A stretch of 64,000 bases of DNA from Blastobasis lacticolella (Eukaryota > Arthropoda > Insecta > Lepidoptera > Blastobasidae). Below the pieces are notes generated by a model that was given only the letters and a program-made list of their open reading frames with translations, made no database searches and was not told the origin of the DNA. This document shows, piece after piece, positions 1 through 11,345 of the stretch. Both the position numbers and the translations under genes were made by a program. Position 1 is the stretch's first letter, and each line of letters starts with the position of its first letter. The stretch spans positions 10,929,428 through 10,993,427 of the forward strand of contig LR990049.1 of the NCBI GenBank assembly GCA_905147135.1, in the 5' to 3' direction.

Positions 1-3000
1 TTCATGGTGGTAGTTACCAAGGTGAAAACGTTGCCTGTGCTTCTGGAAATTGTGGAAATACTCAAAAAGGTATTCCTGAATCACCTCTTGCACCTACGGC
101 ACCCGCTAATTGTGTATCAGGAAACTGTGCTGGTAATTCTCCTGTGTATGAAAATTCCAGACCAACCTCTACAATTCCTAACTCTGTTGGATCTACCTCA
201 TCTTATGCTACATCAGGATGTAGCACACCAAATTGCGCTGGAGCTCCGATCCGTCCTTCTGTATCTTCTCCAACGTCGAAGTTTCCCAGCTATGCTCAGG
301 CAGGAGCTCAGACAAATGCGGGTGCAACCGCTGGAGTAAATACAGCCTCAACTTTTGCCGTACCTAAACCAACAACTGCTTCCAATGAAAAATACCCATA
401 TACTGGGGGATTCGGTGGCCCTGCTGGTATATTAAAACCGAGTGACTTTAGTATTCCGAAACCAGTACCTACAGGGCACAGCCCTTCACCAAGCAGTCCA
501 TTGTGCAAATCTGGAAATTGTGCACCCAAACCTCAATATCCTCAAACAGGACCAGCGGCAAATATACCTTATCAACCTGCTGTGCCATCTGGCACATATA
601 GCCCAACTTTGTGCTCTTCTGGTAATTGTGCTCTGCAGACTGCGGCGCCGTCACCCCAATACAATCCTAGCAGTGCACCAACAACACCAACCAGTGGGCC
701 AGGTGGCATATTGAAACCAAATGATTATATTAATCCCGCCAGTGTTGGGACGACAAATTATAAACCGATAGTGTCTGGTTCTGCAGGGACTTGCACATCA
801 GGTAATTGCGGAGCATCTCAGTCACCAGCCACTTCTCAGGTCCAAAGTACATCGAGTGGCTCTCAATATAACCCAACATCAAATACCGGATCTGTTGCAC
901 CGTCTTCATGTTCTACTGGCAACTGTGGCCAACCTTCTTCTGGATATAACCCAAGTGGGCCTTCAAAACCAATTGGTGGATTCGGTGCACCAGCAGGATT
1001 TTTGAAACCAAATGATTTCAACACGGGAACCAAACCCGTTTCGCCAGAATATAGTCCTAAACCTACAGTAACAGGTTCTGGAGGGAGTTGCACATCAGGT
1101 AACTGCGGAGCAGCTCAGTCAACGGCCACTTCTCACAGCGAAAATACATCAGGTGGTTCTCAATATAACCCTACATCAAATCCCGGATCTTATGCACCGT
1201 CTTCATGTTCTACAGGAAACTGTGGCCAACCTTCTGGATATAACCCAACTGGGCCATCAAAACCAATTGGTGGATTTGGTGCACCAGCAGGATTTTTGAA
1301 ACCAAATGATCACAACACAGGAGTTAAACCTCTTTCGCCAGAATATAGTCCTAAACCTGCAGTAACAGGTTCTGGAGGGAGTTGCACATCAGGTAATTGC
1401 GGAACAGCTCAGTCAACGGCCACTTCTCACAGCGACAGTACATCAGGTGGTTCTCAATATAACCCTACATCTAATCCCGGATCTCATGCACCGTCTTCAT
1501 GTTCTACAGGGAACTGTGGCCAAGCTTCTTCTGGATATAACCCAACTGGGCCTTCAAAACCAATTGGTGGATTTGGTGCACCTGCAGGGTTTTTAAAACC
1601 AAATGATTACAATACAGGAGTAAAACCTCTTTCGCCAGAATATAGTCCTAAACCTGCAGTAACAGGTTCTGGAGGGAGTTGCACATCAGGTAATTGCGGA
1701 GCAACTCAGTCAACGGCCACTTCTCACAGCGAAAGTACATCAGGTGGTTCGCAATATAACCCCACATCAAATACCGGATCTTATGCGCCGACAGCATGCT
1801 CTACAGGAAACTGTGGCCAACCGTCTTCTGGCTATAATCCAACTGGACCTTCAAAACCATTTGGTGGATTCGGCGCACCAGCAGGATTTTTGAAACCAAA
1901 TGATTTTAATACGGGAACAAAACCCCTTTCGCCAGAATATAGTCCTAAACCAACAACAGGCAGCTCTACGCCAATTATCCATAGTACTCCAAATTTACCT
2001 CAACAAAAGCCTACATATGAGACGGTTGCTAATTCTCCACAACAAAATCCTTCTTATGGGCAAAATACATTACCTAGACCTACGGGAGCTTATAATCCTT
2101 GTTCATCTGGAAACTGCGCATCTTCGCCCGATAATGCCCAAAATAACTCTCCTTCAATTCAGCAGCCTACTAGTCCTGCAATATGCACTTCAGGTAATTG
2201 TCCAGGCCAGCAATCTAGTTACCCGTCGTCGTCACAATATGGATATAATGGAGCTAGTAGCTCATCTCAATCTCAAAATTCTGCTGTCTCCTCCGGTAAC
2301 GTTGGGACGTATAACCCAGCTGCTTGTTCATCAGGAAATTGTGTTTCGAAACCAAGTTATTCTACACTTAGTAATGGTGCACAAATAATACCTTCTAACC
2401 CAACGCCATGCTCTTCTGGTAACTGCGGATCTGGATCCTCTCTTCCTCATTACGGTCAAGCTGGTTTTGTAAATGGCGCCCAAATCGCTGTTGGAGCTGC
2501 AGCTGGTGCTAAAGCTGTAGCTTATACGGGTGGATTCGGTGGGCCGCCAGGTTTACTGAAGCCATATGACGATGGAAAGATTGACAGTAACAGTATCATT
2601 GGCAAACAGTTAGCAGGATATAGTGGGATAAATCATATTGGAATAGCAGGCAATGTTCCTGCGTCATCTTATGATAAAAAATTTGCTGGAGCTGGTTTTG
2701 CTTCACAAGCAGGAGCGGGAGCGCAAGCTGCCGCTGTGGCTGGAGCGTCGGCTGGTGGCTACAGTGGTATTAATCACCCGGGTGTTTATAATAATAATGG
2801 AAACCAAGTAGGTGGATGCAAAGGCGGCTGTGGAACTAATGGAAATGGTGCGTTTAATTACGGCGCGACTGGTGGTCACTTGGACGGGTTTAACGTAGCC
2901 GGTGCCTCAGCAAAGAGCGCGGCTACTGCAGGCGCGGGAAGCTATGGCCTCGCTGGAGGCTTCGCCAGCAGTTCAGCATCAGCTCATGCATCCGCCGGCG

Positions 3001-3032
3001 CTGTCGCTAAAGCAGGTAAACATTGGTATTAG
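1..3032 (+). CDS. Secreted-type Ser/Gly/Pro-rich protein with CxxGNC repeats (5' partial)
   Basis: The reading frame beginning at base 3 is open from the left edge to TAG at 3030-3032, giving 1009 codons; the start and any signal exon are off the window, so the ATG at 144 is internal. The protein is Ser, Gly, Pro, Asn and Thr rich. It has 17 short CxxxNC motifs, mostly CTSGNC, CSTGNC or CSSGNC, one of them CSTPNC. The motif GGFGAPAGFLKPND starts near 975, 1269, 1565 and 1863, so the core is four units of about 98 residues; related forms (GGFGGPAGILKPSD, GGFGGPPGLLKPYD) lie at each end. The last 150 residues change to Ala/Gly-rich with alternating A-x. Low complexity, paired cysteines and repeats fit an extracellular structural protein such as cuticle or silk material. 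That role is inference and I recognise no named family. No enzyme motif is visible. Confidence 0.85.
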   Translation, partial: HGGSYQGENVACASGNCGNTQKGIPESPLAPTAPANCVSGNCAGNSPVYENSRPTSTIPNSVGSTSSYATSGCSTPNCAGAPIRPSVSSPTSKFPSYAQAGAQTNAGATAGVNTASTFAVPKPTTASNEKYPYTGGFGGPAGILKPSDFSIPKPVPTGHSPSPSSPLCKSGNCAPKPQYPQTGPAANIPYQPAVPSGTYSPTLCSSGNCALQTAAPSPQYNPSSAPTTPTSGPGGILKPNDYINPASVGTTNYKPIVSGSAGTCTSGNCGASQSPATSQVQSTSSGSQYNPTSNTGSVAPSSCSTGNCGQPSSGYNPSGPSKPIGGFGAPAGFLKPNDFNTGTKPVSPEYSPKPTVTGSGGSCTSGNCGAAQSTATSHSENTSGGSQYNPTSNPGSYAPSSCSTGNCGQPSGYNPTGPSKPIGGFGAPAGFLKPNDHNTGVKPLSPEYSPKPAVTGSGGSCTSGNCGTAQSTATSHSDSTSGGSQYNPTSNPGSHAPSSCSTGNCGQASSGYNPTGPSKPIGGFGAPAGFLKPNDYNTGVKPLSPEYSPKPAVTGSGGSCTSGNCGATQSTATSHSESTSGGSQYNPTSNTGSYAPTACSTGNCGQPSSGYNPTGPSKPFGGFGAPAGFLKPNDFNTGTKPLSPEYSPKPTTGSSTPIIHSTPNLPQQKPTYETVANSPQQNPSYGQNTLPRPTGAYNPCSSGNCASSPDNAQNNSPSIQQPTSPAICTSGNCPGQQSSYPSSSQYGYNGASSSSQSQNSAVSSGNVGTYNPAACSSGNCVSKPSYSTLSNGAQIIPSNPTPCSSGNCGSGSSLPHYGQAGFVNGAQIAVGAAAGAKAVAYTGGFGGPPGLLKPYDDGKIDSNSIIGKQLAGYSGINHIGIAGNVPASSYDKKFAGAGFASQAGAGAQAAAVAGASAGGYSGINHPGVYNNNGNQVGGCKGGCGTNGNGAFNYGATGGHLDGFNVAGASAKSAATAGAGSYGLAGGFASSSASAHASAGAVAKAGKHWY
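975..2000 (+). repeat. Coding tandem repeat, four units of about 295 bp
   Basis: Four nearly identical units start near 975, 1269, 1565 and 1863. Each codes for a GGFGAPAGFLKPND block, SPEYSPKP, a CTSGNCG block, SQYNPTSN and a CSTGNCGQ block; the last unit is cut short after SPEYSPKP. High nucleotide similarity including third positions points to recent duplication or gene conversion. Copy number may differ between alleles. Confidence 0.85.
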
Positions 3033-3307
3033 TCATTTGATTTTGAGACGAATAGAAATTCAATATTGTTAAGTCTTATTTTAAAGCATATAATTATTTA
3101 ATATAACCACATAATACCTACCTAATATTTCCCACAATAACTAGTTTTGTTTCGCGTTGTTAAGCGGGTACTTAATCTCAAACTTTAATAATTTTACGTT
3201 TCTTTAAATTTTTCGAAAAAAATATATTCTGAGGGCGGTGCGGGGCATACATCTATCATTTCAAATATTATATATATTGAGTAGTGAGTAGATAACTAGT
3301 ATCCCAA

Positions 3308-3351
3308 CTCTTCTAAACCCATCGAACCCTTAATCGATGGGTTTAGAAGAG
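3308..3351. repeat. Perfect 18-bp inverted repeat (hairpin)
   Basis: Arms 3308-3325 and 3334-3351 are exact reverse complements around an 8-base loop. It lies 276 bases after the stop codon of the CxxGNC gene, in AT-rich DNA. It could form a 3'-UTR hairpin or be a mobile-element end; nothing else decides. Confidence 0.7.
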
Positions 3352-3359
3352 AAGTATGG

Positions 3360-5255
3360 ATGTAAATTTAAAAAATAGTTGACACGGGACCAACGCGTGC
3401 GATGCTGCGGTAGAAAGATTGTTTATTTGTAATCTCTTTATTACACAAGTATTATAAAACATTCATAAATGTACTTCGTAGAGGTTTCAGAGGTCCTCCG
3501 AACGTAACTGACTAACCTCTATATTATTTAGTTAGCATAGCGGTAGAATGATAATGGTATTGAACAAACGTCTAACTCGCAATTAACACTACTTAGCGAA
3601 TCTCAGCTCTTGGTAGTCGGAATATTAACTAGACTGTAAGGTACGCTGCGCTAAGTATTTAACTTCCTACTCAATTAGGGACATAATGCAGTTTGTTTTA
3701 CTACTGTGAGGACCTTGCTCATTTATATACTTCATTGTTTCAGGTTATGGCCGAAGATAAGAGGACCTTTTAATTACAAATACAATTTTAAGACTTATTA
3801 AATGAATTAACGTGTGGATCAATTGTTTTTGTGATAGTAATAGATAATAACTAATTTAGTTTAAATTAAAGCCATATTAATATAAGTACCTAAGTCAGCA
3901 TCGAAGTTTATTTAAGGTTCAAACCTAATCGATAATGTACTTAATATGATATTGAGACAATACAAGAAATGTCCTGATTATTATTGAATTTAATTTATCT
4001 ATCCCAATATAATGACAAAATAATTTAAAGTATCGTGTGACCAAGTGAGGAGGTGACCAAGGAAGTACCAAATGAGGATTGCAGTTTCTTCTAATTCGGT
4101 TCACTTCTCTGACTCTGTCGTGGTTGTCATGAAGTATGTATTTTGCTGTCTCTTCTTTGATAGCTCTTTCTCGGTGAACTCGTATCCACTCCTTCCCGGC
4201 TACTTTGTCAATACAGACTATCTCGAAATTGGATCTCGGTCACCACACAGTACATTTTTGGCTCCAGCATACATCCGAGGGTATCGGGAGACGACCAGCC
4301 CACTGCCACTTCAACCTGGCAAGACGATTTAATAAGAATACCAGTCCGTCGACGTATCTCGGTGTTCCTAATATGATCCATTTTAACATAGCCCTTTCTT
4401 AGGTACACATCACCAGTTAATCAAGTTTTACATCTTGTTCATAAATCTATCAGTATTTATTTGTCATTTATCGATACTTATTCGTATGGGTATCGTAATT
4501 CACATATTTGATTACGAACATCCACAAGAGCTATGACAAGGTAACCGCGTTTGTAATGTAGTCTTCATTAGGCCATTACTATGATTGCGGCTATTAAACG
4601 GGTCCTCGTCGGACCTCGCAAGGATCACGGCGGCAATAAATCAGAACCTGTATCATATATCTTCCGATACAATCATTCTTGGCACCCATTGTTCATAAAT
4701 AAGTGCGGAGTCGGACACGCGTATGATACATAAAATGTTCGGATTACCTACATGATAGATTTGTCAAGTTCGTACGCGACTCCATTGTCTTTTTCATTCA
4801 ATTTACAATACTTATTTTATTTTATTTGTTTATTAACAGAACACAGCGACATAAAAAAATATCATAAAAATACATTACAAAATAAGCATGTGCCAATTAT
4901 GATCTGCAAATTAAAGAAGAGTAACAGAAGTTAACCATTAACTTAAATATAGGTGAAATTATTATTTAGCAGGTATTAGTTCCAACCGTTATATTTGTGA
5001 CTGACATTAGATAGGGGTAGTCGAACTCCTAATGTGGGCTGGATCATCGTTATCGGGAAAACGTCCACATTTAGATAAAGACTGATAATAATAGAAAATG
5101 CTTTATAGTGTTAACCTTTCGTTTTTCATCTTGACTGTTAAAGCTCCTTGACTTCTACAGTTCAACGGTGGGTTGAAGCATCATTAAAGTCATAGGTCAA
5201 AGTTTATTTGTGTGTTTTAGAAATGTTTGTCAATACATTAGCATAATAATAAATA
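3360..5255. other. Intergenic, no gene seen
   Basis: AT-rich DNA with only short random open frames. I see no recognised repeat and no spliceable coding segment. Confidence 0.5.
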
Positions 5256-5259
5256 TGTA

Positions 5260-5572
5260 TCATCATCTTGGCGTCGGGGCCCGGGGTCCGCCATGATCTA
5301 GGATTTGGTAGGTCAGGTAATTACTGTGGAACAGGTTAATATGTAGAGTGACTGCCATCTGGCCTCCGTGACGTTTGTTACCAGGGGAACCTGACCAGAT
5401 TTAATCATGGTTACATATTCAGTCGCCTGAATGTGCAGTCTTCCTTACGATGTTTTCCCTCACTGTAAAAGCATCGGTCAGTATTCAACTAAGGTCTTGG
5501 TACAAGACGGCTCTGGGAATCGAACCCGGTACCTCTCACTTACGAGTCAGACCCCCTAGCCATTAGGTGCGA
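5260..5572 (-). mobile_element. tRNA-derived SINE (Thr-like head), diverged full-length copy
   Basis: On the minus strand it has a tRNA-like head with a B box (GGGTTCGATTCC), then the family body (TAACCATGAT, CTGACCAGATT, GATCATGG) and a tail reading CAAGATGATGATA. Same family as the copies at 14032, 32423, 39705, 50707, 54189 and 58574. Confidence 0.75.
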
Positions 5573-5699
5573 TGCTAAGGCATAATAATTACCATGGCAA
5601 TATGTAGAGAGTAAACTGCAGAGCTTTGGATTTGAACCGTCTATTCCTAACCGACAAACCACTTTGTCCACCAGGTTGGATGGTTTGTAGTTTTATTTT

Positions 5700-5975
5700 T
5701 TAACCAACAACCCGCCGTTGACCGTGTGGTGTCCGGCAGAGTAGAATAGCACCAACCCCTTACACTCGTGGATGTCGTACAAGGCGATTAATGTTTTCGA
5801 GGCAAAAGATCTAGTCCCCGTAGTCTGGGAAATGGGCAGCAGGGTTTTCCATTGTTATATTTATAACTGCGATCTCCAACCCGCCTGCCAGGCGTGGAGA
5901 TTATGGCAATAACCTCCCCTTTCGTGGGAGAGGCCCTTAGTCCAGCAGTGGACTGTTACGGGCTGTGATGATGAC
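5700..5975 (+). repeat. Lepidopteran dispersed repeat, retrotransposon 3' end
   Basis: Contains the common lepidopteran element end that reads as gatctccaacccgcctgcc, then agtggactgttacgggctg and a TGATGATGA tail. Shorter relatives occur near 9600-9690, 35895-35935 and 37690-37780. No coding capacity remains. Confidence 0.55.
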
Positions 5976-7310
5976 CCCGCCTAGTTTGTCGGTTAGTAAT
6001 ATAAATTTTTAGTAGTAACCAAACAATTTTTTACAGATTAATTTATGGTTTATGGGTTGGTAATCGCGTCTATTACTAACCGAGAAACCGCCTGACATAC
6101 AGCGGAAAGAACCAAGCGTCAGACAGTAGGTATAAACTGTTTAGTTATACAAAAAGTAATTTTTTACACAAAGTTGAATAAAAAAATGCTTACTTTGTGT
6201 AAAAAATTACCGACACAAATCTCACCATGACAAAGTTGCATTTGACATCATACGCATCATTTTTTGTTGGGGCTTTTGCCATCATTCGTCTACTTACTGC
6301 ATACCATATAATATATATTGCCGTATCCCGTTGCACAAATTTAGTAATTGAAAAATGTGCAGCCTTCTACTTCTGGCGAATGATCTTATTGTCTTTTTTT
6401 ATCTTAATTTTCATGATGATACTGATGATCAATGACGAGTTGCGCTAGCATGATGAGTTTGCTTTTATGATCACTGGCTACTAATCCGATGATACATTTC
6501 TTAATAGAGAACTTTTTGGTGTTATCAACTTATTACCTACAAAATTATTATGGTTAAAATTACTATGGTATGATATTAACAATGTTCCACCGATCATTCG
6601 ATATCTCCACATGATTGTATATTCACAAAAAATCGCCACGTAATCCGAGTAAGATGTTTATAAATAACGACTTATGCATAATTCATATGTTCTTATTGAA
6701 TAGCTTTGTTTGGTAGCAACAAAATACCTATGACTAACGTATGACTGTAACTGAAGTAGGCAAGCGTAAGCATCGGCCTTCAAGCAACGTCAGGCGAAAT
6801 CACTCGTTAAAATCTCGCAGTAGATTATAGTTTTTGTATGAGAGTTTTTCTGTTACATCCGGTGTATGTTAGCGGTAAATATTTTATACGTCATTGATTG
6901 CCGCTATCATTGAAAAGGATGTAATGTAATGTTCATTTGGGTGACGAAAACCACCTAATAATATTCCTGTTGCAGAATTATTGGTGGTGGTTTCTTGTTT
7001 ATTTTAAAAGACCTAGGTAGGTAAATACATAGTTTTAAGACATTTTTCCGTTTTTATGCCACTCAGTGACAAACGAGCAGACAGTCCGCCTGACGGTTTA
7101 CTGTAACTGTCGCCCATAACATTTACGGTTTGTGCATTTAGGTTGCAGCATGCAGGCAAGGTTGGTAATAAAACAAAAATGCATAACCGCACGTCCGCGT
7201 TGTCAGTGTGAGGACTAAGATGAAATGCCTCATGCCTGTAATTGCACTGACTATCCTTATCAGAAATAGATAATGCTATGCAGCTCATCCTAGCGGACTC
7301 CTCAGGCTTG
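5976..7310. other. Intergenic, no gene seen
   Basis: AT-rich with short, leucine/isoleucine-rich chance frames (for example 6227-6448). No conserved domain, splice-consistent exon or known repeat was seen. Confidence 0.45.
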
Positions 7311-7317
7311 ACAGAAT

Positions 7318-7475
7318 CCTCGTCTTCATCATCTCAGCTGTAGGATATCCACTGCTGTACATAGGCCTCCCTCCCTCCTGCGCCTCTCGGCCCATCTGCC
7401 CCCTACGACCTTTACGAGGTCGTCCGTTTATCTCGTGGGGGCCGTCCCACACTGCTACCTGCAAGATACACACTT
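7318..7475 (+). repeat. CATCATCATC-type dispersed repeat, fragment
   Basis: Carries the recognisable core of this lepidopteran family: tcatcatctcagctgtagg, then a 'ccactgctg tacataggcctccc' segment and a 'ctcgtgggggccgtccc' segment. Diverged. Confidence 0.55.
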
Positions 7476-7879
7476 AAATCCACAGTGGAAACCTTTCGGA
7501 ATACCAATGATATTCTCAGAACTGTTATTTCGTAAGATAGTCGTTTACAAGCCTATCTATAGGAATAAAGGCACTTACGAATGCAATTTCCTGTATTTTG
7601 ACAGTTTTATATGGATATGTGATAGGAGGTAGCACATAGGTACGTCATAAGCATTTTAAGCATTTATTTATTTAAATAACACAATTGCACAATAACATAA
7701 ATGGCGGACTTTCAGAGAGGTATATTTCCACAATGGATGTATGTGTGCTTCTTAGCCCCAATATAATTTTAATTAAGTAGATACCTTTACAGAAGTAGCA
7801 ATAGGGCGGATCTTGAAACCAACCATTCATATAGGGAACGAAGCTGTCAAATAAATTCGAAAACATCGAATCCGTGCTG

Positions 7880-8222
7880 CGCGAGTCCGGCGATATCGGC
7901 CTCGATGTCAAGTCCCGAATCTCTGCAGCTAGCGTTACGCGACTTGATCGAGTGCGTAATGAGTACATCCGTGGCAGCATTGGCGTGAGAGTTTGTCACG
8001 CTGTGCTGGTTTGGTCACGTATTGCGTAACCCCCAAGGATACGTGAGAAATAGGTGCCTAAAAGTGCCGGTATCATTAAGAGGTCCCGCGGGAGACCGAT
8101 ACCGAGAAGCGATAGAATGACTTCGCCTAGTCGGACACGAGAGCCAACGGCTTAAGACGTGAGGAGAGTGGAGAAGAAAGAATGGAAAAGCGGACCCTAG
8201 TAGATGCCGGGTGAGCTTACGG
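7880..8222 (+). pseudogene. Non-LTR retrotransposon reverse-transcriptase 3' fragment
   Basis: The plus strand codes for VTRLDRVRNEYIRGSIGVR, matching the C-terminal ETRLDRIRNEYIRGSLGV-type segment of lepidopteran LINE polyproteins. Out-of-frame remnants of the next section follow (a glycine, arginine and proline-rich stretch, then a lysine-rich end VEKKEWKSGP). Stops and frameshifts break it, so it is a dead 3' end of a LINE. A second copy lies inverted at 13517-13815. Confidence 0.7.
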
Positions 8223-8224
8223 CC

Positions 8225-8815
8225 GGACCATAATGCTGGCCGTAAGCTTGTTTGTCACCTTTAGTGGAATAAAAAAGCGTATTGAGTAACAGTCAGATGG
8301 ACGGACAACAAAGGTATTCTGTAGGTAAGGGTTTCAATTTTAGTACGGTTCAAAACCCCGAAAAAGAATAGAAAAGATAATCTCACATTGGCTTAGTTAT
8401 ACCATAGCAGATTGCAAAGTTCCACAACTAAATAAATCAACGTTAAATTGTATATATTTTTTTATTTCGTAATCACTGTTTGAAACAGGTTTTAAAGCAG
8501 TCAGTGGTTTTTACACGAAGTAAAAAAAAGTGAACAGAGATAATGACGCAGCCTTTTTTTTGACTGGCAGAGATAGGTACATTAATATTCTCTACAATAT
8601 ACAAAAGATAAATGATGTAATACTTAATTTATATGCCTGATTTTACTGGAAATTCCAATGATTTTTTTGTCACACCGTTCCCGTAGAATTTCGTAAAAGG
8701 ATACATAGGTCTTTCATCAAGGTTCACTATATTTAACAAACAACAACAACATCCAGTTGGATGAATTCGATTTTAAGCTTGTTCATAATTAAGATTTTGT
8801 ATTTACGTTTGCTAG
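8225..8815. other. Intergenic, no gene seen
   Basis: AT-rich sequence with homopolymer T runs; no coding or repeat signal I can name. Confidence 0.4.
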
Positions 8816-9115
8816 CTGGCCAGGCGCTAATTCGTTCGCGTGGTGTCCAACCCCTACCATACTCTACCCCTCCCTGCTCTACTCTACCCTACCCCTACTC
8901 CCTAACCTAACGGACAAAAAACAGTTCTAAACTACAAAACCGATTTTATTGAAACAAATCTAAGAACTAACTCGATTAAACTGTTTTTCAAATAGAGGAA
9001 ACCGCATCCAAATCGGTCCATCCGTTCGGGAGTTACGATGCCACAGAGATATACACAAAGCCACAGAAACACACATCAAACTTATTACACCACTCTTTTT
9101 TCGTCGGGAGTAAAT
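8815..9115 (+). repeat. Dispersed repeat with CCTACCC array
   Basis: A pyrimidine minisatellite (8860-8910, units like CTACCC) is followed by a body with tttcaaatagaggaaaccg, ccacagagatatacac, then a TTTTTTCGTCGGGAG end. The same body without the array recurs at 17205-17425. The CCTACCC array recurs at 11165, 12715 and 37905, so array and body form a mobile family. Confidence 0.6.
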
Positions 9116-9119
9116 CACA

Positions 9120-10155
9120 GACTCGTCGGAGATACTTAGGTATCAGAATTTATAATCTAAGTGTTATTGGCTTATGGTAAGCTTATTTGAAAGATATTAT
9201 TTATGGAGAAAGTAGGTAAGCAATGAAACTACTTACTTTAATTAGTACTTACACGAAAAAGAGTCAACAAGGATTGACTAATATCCCAAGTTTGTCACTT
9301 TCTCGCCTACTCACAGTCCTAACAAAGGCTCGTCAGGGCCGTCAGTTATCGTATTTGCTTCTATTACTAGATACCACCTACCACCTGCGTATAAGGTGTT
9401 CGACAATTATATACTTACGGATACTTTTACAATATTTTTTTGCGGTTAAACAGCGGTTTTGCATTATTGTTACCTGGAACCTAAATTTAAGAGGCGAGAG
9501 TTACAGACCCGTTGTATCTAAGCACACTGGTTGGAAATGGTTGAAATTTATTCTCGTTGGCTAACAGGCTAGGTGCCCCGTAAATCAGAAAATAGGTAAA
9601 AGTGTGATCTCCAGGTCGCCTGCAAAGCGTCGACATTATGGTAAATTATCTGCTGATGTTGCCTGTTATGGGGTTGTAGATTAATGATGATAACAATAAA
9701 CGTCAAAAACTTAACATTTTTGGTGTCTATGTATGTCCCAGATCAATAATTTTCAATATAAACTAATTAGTGATTTTTTATGTTATACCGTTACTATCAA
9801 TATTTTGTGTTTTTACGGCAGACTAAACAGGCAAGCGGGCCACCTGATGAAAATAAACTTCAGGGACGTTACCAATGCGTTGCCCACCCCTAACTACGGT
9901 TCTATGGTGTGAGTTCATATCATATCTGTTCTTTTGTTTTTGCGGATTCACGTGGTATCTGAAATTGGTGTGTTACATCAATGGAAAATTTATGAGACAA
10001 AGTATACATAAGACCGAGGTTACACTGCCAACGCGATACGACGCGACGCGACGGCGATTTTGTGAAAACGAACATATGTGAAACGTGGCCGCACTGCAGG
10101 GCGATTTCCTACGGTTCAAAATCGACGCAGTTGCCTGAGCAGTGCGGTATAAAAC
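9120..10155. other. Intergenic with retrotransposon tails
   Basis: Holds a short 3'-end remnant near 9600-9690 and another near 9822-9890 (GGCAAGCGGGCCACCTGATG, matching tails at 57990 and 58970). No gene seen. Confidence 0.4.
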
Positions 10156-10157
10156 TA

Positions 10158-10409
10158 ATATAAATAAATATATATGCTTGGACAATTCACATAGCGCTCA
10201 CTAACCGCAAAGTAAGCAAAGCTTGCGTTATGGGTGCCAGAAAACTGATATATTAATATATTTTTTAATACATAGTTTTTTACACATAACACCCAGACTC
10301 GTAACAGAAATTAAAATTCATCATTTCAAATTCTGCCCGGCCGGGAATCGAACCCGGGACCTCTGCGTTACAGTCCGGCTGTTAACCAACTGAACCAGTC
10401 AGATCGTCA
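10158..10409 (-). mobile_element. tRNA-derived SINE (Gly-like family), minus-strand copy
   Basis: The minus strand begins with a tRNA-like head including a perfect B-box region (CCCGGGTTCGATTCCCGGCC). It then continues with the family body (aatttctgttacgagtctgg) and ends in an AT-rich tail. Paired with the copy at 21854-22116, which has the GCC-type loop; in this copy that loop has changed. Confidence 0.75.
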
Positions 10410-10447
10410 AACATTTAGCATTTAGTACTACATTTAGCGTGTAGCCA

Positions 10448-10705
10448 TCACACCTTGTACCTAATTTCGGAGCACCTATTACGACCGTCGTACGATTCGA
10501 ATGTGGAATGAGCTCCCAGCCACAGTGTTTCCTTTGGACTATGATATGGAATTGTTCAAGATGTATCTAGTATACATCGGTATAGGCATTGGTAACTCCC
10601 CTGGTGTCTATGGACATCAGCAACACCACAGCAGCGGTGACCACTTTCCACCGGTGACCAGTGGCCCGCTTGCCCATTGGTCTGCCGTTTAACATAAAAA
10701 AGCAT
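10448..10705 (+). pseudogene. LINE 3' end coding [15 protein letters not shown] remnant
   Basis: The plus strand codes for VRFECGMSSQ in one frame and, in the next frame, [16 protein letters not shown]. This is the conserved C-terminal end of a lepidopteran LINE reverse-transcriptase ORF. The 3' tail (cgcttgcccattggtctgccg, then A-rich) is shared with 15380 and 58230. Confidence 0.65.
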
Positions 10706-10959
10706 CCTGTATGAGTGTGTAATAAAAAATACTGTCTTGGGAACGACGATTAAAAGTATAATTAACAATTTAACGTCCACTTGTTGAATTGCTTATTTTT
10801 TGCAACGCTTGCCGACACTGGCTGCCAGCATTGCAATTTTCCTTAATATTTTATTGCAAATTGTGTTTGACTGTTTAGTTATTTATAGATGAAATTTACG
10901 GATAGGTACTTTTTGTAACTAACACAGGTTACACGTTTAAATACAACTGTAGTAGGGTT

Positions 10960-11345
10960 GGAAGCACTTACATTAACATATTATTGCATACCTACTACTA
11001 ATGTTAGAAATGTGGAAGTTTATAAGGATGAATAGCTGTTTGTTACTCCTTCAAGAAAAAACTACTGAACGGATTTTGATGTAATTTTTCATATAAACCA
11101 GAATTATACATCTATCGCTCATAAATTCAGAATGTTGTTCATATTTAGCTATATTTTTGTTGGGCATGTAATTGTCAGGACAAGGTTTGTATGAAAGGAA
11201 AAAGGGTAGGTAGGGGTGAAGTATCGTAAAACACGGTAGGGGTAGAGAAGGGTAGGGTAGGGGTAGAGCTGGGGTAGGCTGAGGTAGAGTAGGAGTAGGG
11301 TAGGGGTAGGACACCACACGTACGGCTAGCTAGCAGGCTGTAATT
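10960..11345 (-). repeat. Dispersed repeat with GGGTAGGGGTAG array
   Basis: A body with TGTTACTCCTTCAAG, ACTACTGAACGGATTTTG and a guanine-rich array (11200-11320) made of GGGTAGGGGTAG units. The same body head appears at 14450 and 49010, and a relative at 30680. Confidence 0.6.

Noticed and set aside
144..146. ATG as the start of the CxxGNC protein
   Set aside because: The same frame is open to the left edge and already codes two CxSGNC motifs before it.
3308..3351. microRNA precursor
   Set aside because: An 18-bp stem with an 8-base loop is too short for a usual insect precursor.
6227..6448. 73-codon hydrophobic frame as a small membrane protein
   Set aside because: Composition is what AT-rich random DNA gives; no promoter, splice or homology support.
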